A DNA stretch of 10,920 nucleotides from Candidatus Dormiibacterota bacterium. GTDB lineage: Bacteria; Chloroflexota; Dormibacteria; Aeolococcales; Aeolococcaceae. Positions 8,786 to 10,920 of this stretch are shown here, piece by piece. A program made the position numbers and the translations under genes. Each line of letters opens with the position of its first letter. The first letter of the stretch is position 1. The notes beneath the pieces were generated by a model. It was not told the origin of the DNA. It saw only the letters and a list, made by a program, of their open reading frames with translations, and made no database searches. The stretch spans positions 7,516 to 18,435 of the forward strand of contig PMYJ01000059.1 in the NCBI GenBank assembly GCA_003170875.1, in the 5' to 3' direction.

Positions 8786-8813
8786 CGCTGATCCTCCTCT
8801 GGAGCGATCAGCG
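8786..8813. terminator. Hairpin between convergent 3' ends, candidate bidirectional terminator
   Basis: CGCTGATC (8786-8793) is mirrored perfectly by GATCAGCG (8806-8813). The sequence between adds CTCC/GGAG (8794-8797 with 8801-8804) around a TCT loop, leaving one bulged C. The result is a 12-bp stem lying between the aldo-keto reductase stop (8755) and the PEBP gene, whose last codons and stop form the right arm. There is no T-run on either side, so intrinsic termination is not assured; it may instead stabilise both 3' ends. Confidence 0.5.
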
Positions 8814-9347
8814 CTGATACGTGGCGCGGAGGGTGGCCCGGGCGATGGTATGGAAGGCCAGGGTGAACCCGACCACCGCTGGAGACACGGTCGGCTCCAG
8901 CCCGAGGTTGTCCGTGTCGACGGCATGTACCGCGAAGACGTACCGATGGGGGCGGTCGCCGGGCGGTGGCGCGGATCCGCCGTAGTCGAGGGTGCCGTAG
9001 TCGTTGCGCACGTGAAAGGCCCCCGGAGGGAGGGGGGCGTCGGACGCTCCTGCGCCGCGCGGTAGCTCGGCCACCGAGGCGGGCACGCCGACCAGGACCC
9101 AGTGCCAGAAGCCACTGCCGGTCGGGGCGTCGGGGTCGAAGCAGGTCACCACGAAGCCGCGGGTCTCCGCTGGGTGTCCGCTCCAGCGGAGCTGAGGGCT
9201 CTGGTTCTCCCCGTCTGCGCTGTGATGGACGTGGACCGCGTCGAGCGGCTGGCCGTCGGTGATGTCGTCGCTGGTCAGCGAGAAGGAGGCGACCGCGGGC
9301 AGGAGGTCGTAGGGGTCCGGGGCAACCGGTCGCACGAGTGTGGGCAT
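8808..9347 (-). CDS. PEBP family protein, YbhB/YbcL type
   Basis: This 179-residue protein belongs to the phosphatidylethanolamine-binding protein family, bacterial YbhB/YbcL branch (named for similarity to Raf kinase inhibitor protein). The ligand-pocket signature DPDAPTGSGFWHWV (71-84) is clear, with GENQSPQLRW (46-55) before it and YGG..PPPGDRPHRYVFAVHAVD (122-144) after it, all conserved in the branch. It has no signal peptide and should be cytoplasmic. The molecular role of the bacterial members is not settled. The ATG at 9347 has AGAGGAGT five bases upstream (9353-9360); a much longer open frame upstream is a shadow of the citrate synthase gene. It lies 74 bases after the citrate synthase stop on the same strand and may be cotranscribed. 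Its stop codon falls inside the convergent hairpin. Confidence 0.93.
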   Translation of the reverse strand: MPTLVRPVAPDPYDLLPAVASFSLTSDDITDGQPLDAVHVHHSADGENQSPQLRWSGHPAETRGFVVTCFDPDAPTGSGFWHWVLVGVPASVAELPRGAGASDAPLPPGAFHVRNDYGTLDYGGSAPPPGDRPHRYVFAVHAVDTDNLGLEPTVSPAVVGFTLAFHTIARATLRATYQR

Positions 9348-9421
9348 CGTGCACTCCTCTCTTCTAGGGAAAGAATGGCACCCATTGTCCCCCCGCGGTA
9401 CCGGCGATGCCGGGCCCGGGT

Positions 9422-10609
9422 TCACGCGTAGGCGTAACCCTTGGGCAGCGGCCGGGGGGCGGGAGGACCGACGTAGATCGCCGAGGGGCGGATCAGCCGG
9501 TTGTTGCTCGCCTGCTCCGCGACTGCTGAGGTCCATCCCACCGTGCGGCTGCACGCGAACGTGGGGGTGAACATGTCCCGCGGGAGGCCCACTGTGTTCA
9601 TGACCACGCCGGAGTAGAACTCGACGTTGGTGTAGAGGCGCCGGCCCGGCTTGAGCTCGCTGAGCACGCGCAGTGCGGTTGCCTCGACATGCTCCGCGAA
9701 CTCCACCTGGGGACCGCCCAGACCGCGCGCCACCTCGTGGAGGAGGACAGAGCGGGGGTCGTCGGTCTTGTAGACGCGGTGGCCGAAGCCCATCAGGCGC
9801 TGGCCGGCCTTGACCTCGTCGCGGAGATGCTCCTCGGCGCGGTCCGGGGTGCCGATGGCGTCGAGCATGTCCAGGGCACGCGACGGTGCCCCGCCATGGA
9901 GGGGGCCGGCGAGCGCTCCGATGGCGCCGGTGAGCGCCGAGCCCATGTCGCTCCCGGTGGACGTGATCACCCGGGCGGTGAAGGTGCTCGAGTTGAATCC
10001 ATGGTCCATCGTCAGGATCATGTACTGCTCCAGAGCTCGCGCCGCCTCGGGGTCCGGCCGCTCGCCGGTCAGCATCTGGAGGTAGGCGGCCGCGTAGCCG
10101 AGGCCGGGATCGGGATCGACCGGGGCCAGCCCCTGGTGCACGCGATACAGCCGCATCAGCAGGACGGGGGTGAGCGCGACCATCCGGAGCGCGTCGGCGC
10201 GCACCTGGTCGGGGGTGAGGTCGAGGGTCGGTTGGAGGTTGAGGGCCGCCGCGCTCAGGGAGACCGCGGTGCGGAGGGCGCCGAGGGCGGTGTAGCCGGG
10301 AAGGCGCGCGATCTCGTCGAGGGCAGTGGACACCCCGCCCGGCAGGGTCCGTCCAGCGACCGCCTGATCCTGGAGCCAGCGCAGCTCCCGCGGGTTGGGC
10401 AGCTCGCCGATCAGGAGGAGGTGCCAGACCTGCTCGAACGAGCACTGGCGGGCCAGCTCGGTCGCGTCGTAACCGCGGTAGTGGTAGAAGCCCTCCTCTC
10501 CCCGGACGTCCCCGATCCGGGTCTCGGCGACCGCGACCCCCTCGAGGCCTCGCGGGGCGAGCGTGGGTGTCGTCGACTCGGCGTGCTTGACCTCCGGCGC
10601 TTCGCTCAC
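9422..10609 (-). CDS. Citrate synthase (short, actinobacterial CitA-like type)
   Basis: This 395-residue protein condenses oxaloacetate with acetyl-CoA to citrate, the entry step of the TCA cycle; a 2-methylcitrate synthase activity cannot be excluded. The family landmarks are in order: GEEGFYHYRGYD (37-48), DHGFNSSTFTAR (202-213), GPLHGGAP with His238 (235-242), GFGHRVYK with His277 (274-281), then NVEFYSG (328-334) and SRTVGW with Arg355 (354-359). At residue 330 it has Glu where E. coli and pig enzymes have the catalytic Asp (NVD). The ending RPSAIYVGP (374-382) is typical of the short citrate synthases of this group. The GTG at 10609 is preceded by GGAGGA nine bases upstream. It is the first gene before the PEBP gene on this strand and lies about 2 kb from korA, which acts in the same cycle. 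Confidence 0.93.
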   Translation of the reverse strand: MSEAPEVKHAESTTPTLAPRGLEGVAVAETRIGDVRGEEGFYHYRGYDATELARQCSFEQVWHLLLIGELPNPRELRWLQDQAVAGRTLPGGVSTALDEIARLPGYTALGALRTAVSLSAAALNLQPTLDLTPDQVRADALRMVALTPVLLMRLYRVHQGLAPVDPDPGLGYAAAYLQMLTGERPDPEAARALEQYMILTMDHGFNSSTFTARVITSTGSDMGSALTGAIGALAGPLHGGAPSRALDMLDAIGTPDRAEEHLRDEVKAGQRLMGFGHRVYKTDDPRSVLLHEVARGLGGPQVEFAEHVEATALRVLSELKPGRRLYTNVEFYSGVVMNTVGLPRDMFTPTFACSRTVGWTSAVAEQASNNRLIRPSAIYVGPPAPRPLPKGYAYA

Positions 10610-10618
10610 GTTGACCGA

Positions 10619-10624
10619 TCCTCC
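10619..10624 (-). promoter_or_regulatory. Shine-Dalgarno site of citrate synthase
   Basis: GGAGGA on the minus strand lies nine bases before the GTG at 10609. It supports that start. Confidence 0.6.
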
Positions 10625-10679
10625 ATTTGCTGTTCCTGCCCAACTCTACACAGTCGCCTGCTTCCCTCTGAGTGGCGGC

Positions 10680-10720
10680 CCCCGGCCATCCGTCCCTGAG
10701 CAGGTGAGCGACGGCCGGGG
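10680..10720. other. GC-rich hairpin in the citrate synthase upstream region
   Basis: CCCCGGCC (10680-10687) is perfectly complementary to GGCCGGGG (10713-10720). Inside, GTC (10692-10694) can pair with GAC (10710-10712) past a four-base bulge. The stem begins about 70 bases before the citrate synthase start. Neither side has a T-run, so it is not a standard intrinsic terminator; it could be leader structure or the end of a transcript entering from the right. Confidence 0.5.
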
Positions 10721-10748
10721 CAGCCATCAACGCGCCGAACGCAGCGCA

Positions 10749-10787
10749 CGTCACAGGCTGCCGAGTGGCCGTGACGCCAGCGTGACG
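10749..10787. repeat. GTGACG direct repeats with an inverted copy
   Basis: GTGACG occurs at 10771-10776 and again at 10782-10787, exactly 11 bp apart, and its reverse complement CGTCAC is at 10749-10754. An 11-bp period puts both copies on the same face of the helix, the spacing used by OmpR/PhoB-type response regulators. A regulatory role is inferred from this spacing only. Confidence 0.4.
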
Positions 10788-10920
10788 ACTCGATGAAAAG
10801 GCGTCGAAAGGGGCTCCAGGGGCTCGGGGAGCCGCTGATAAGCTCCGCCTCCCACGTCGACCCAGGGATACGGATCTTTGCGCCGCACCACACGCCTCAC
10901 CTGCAAGCTCGCCGCCTCCG

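Larger units (their letters stand above)
10610..10920. other. Non-coding region upstream of citrate synthase
   Basis: I find no defensible gene in these 311 bases. They hold the citrate synthase ribosome site, a GC-rich hairpin at 10680-10720, repeated GTGACG motifs between 10749 and 10787, and a small GGCTC/GAGCC stem (10821-10833). I see no convincing -35/-10 pair for citrate synthase. Two frames are open to the right edge from ATG 10792 and from TTG 10878; the second begins MRRTTRLTCKLAAS, which would suit a signal-peptide start, but too little is visible to call it. Confidence 0.6.

Noticed and set aside
9401..9413. CCGGC-GAT-GCCGG stem between citrate synthase and the PEBP gene
   Set aside because: A five-pair stem without a T-run is expected by chance in GC-rich sequence; the two genes may still be cotranscribed.
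9348..10754. Long N-terminal extension of the PEBP gene through citrate synthase
   Set aside because: The extension is a shadow of citrate synthase; the ATG at 9347 has its own ribosome site and begins the normal-length PEBP protein.
10792..10920. Possible gene starting at the right edge (ATG 10792 or TTG 10878)
   Set aside because: Only 43 and 14 codons are visible, there is no clear ribosome site, and the two frames conflict.

Overview
This is a GC-rich window (roughly 70% by eye) with densely packed genes, frequent GTG starts and Shine-Dalgarno sites of the GGAGG type. The gene families fit an Actinomycetota-, Chloroflexota- or Dormibacterota-like aerobic soil bacterium: GT-C membrane glycosyltransferases, a two-subunit KorAB, and a short citrate synthase of the actinobacterial CitA type. 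That placement is inferred from family resemblance; no marker gene is present. I found no RNA genes, insertion sequences, CRISPR arrays, phage genes or defence systems.

Left third (1-4645): three polytopic membrane proteins of glycosyltransferase type. The first is on the minus strand and runs off the left edge. It ends, at the edge, in a 12-nt tandem repeat coding for Gly-Asp-Ala-Asn. Divergent from it are a GT39/PMT_2-like glycosyltransferase (1446-3050) and a GT87/DUF2029-like glycosyltransferase (3155-4645). Enzymes of this kind usually transfer sugars from polyprenyl-phosphate donors outside the cytoplasmic membrane, so this is probably a cell-envelope glycan or glycolipid locus. Acceptor and sugar cannot be read from the sequence.

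Middle (4662-7557, minus strand): korA-korB, a two-gene operon for 2-oxoacid:ferredoxin oxidoreductase, most likely 2-oxoglutarate-specific. The korA stop codon is embedded in the korB ribosome binding site. A short divergent control region (7558-7729) separates korA from a YghZ-type aldo-keto reductase (7730-8755, plus strand). It carries a good -35/-10 for korAB, and its -10 is nearly symmetric and could also read toward the reductase.

Right third (8808-10609, minus strand): citrate synthase followed by a small PEBP/YbhB-family protein. The PEBP gene converges on the reductase, and a strong hairpin sits between their 3' ends. The citrate synthase has Glu where the classical enzymes have the catalytic Asp. 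The last 311 bases hold no gene I can defend, but contain a GC-rich hairpin and an 11-bp-period direct repeat upstream of citrate synthase.

Functionally, citrate synthase and KorAB are two steps of the same TCA cycle, separated by the reductase and PEBP genes. The window looks mainly like ordinary core metabolism plus an envelope glycosylation locus; I see no convincing novel multi-gene system.
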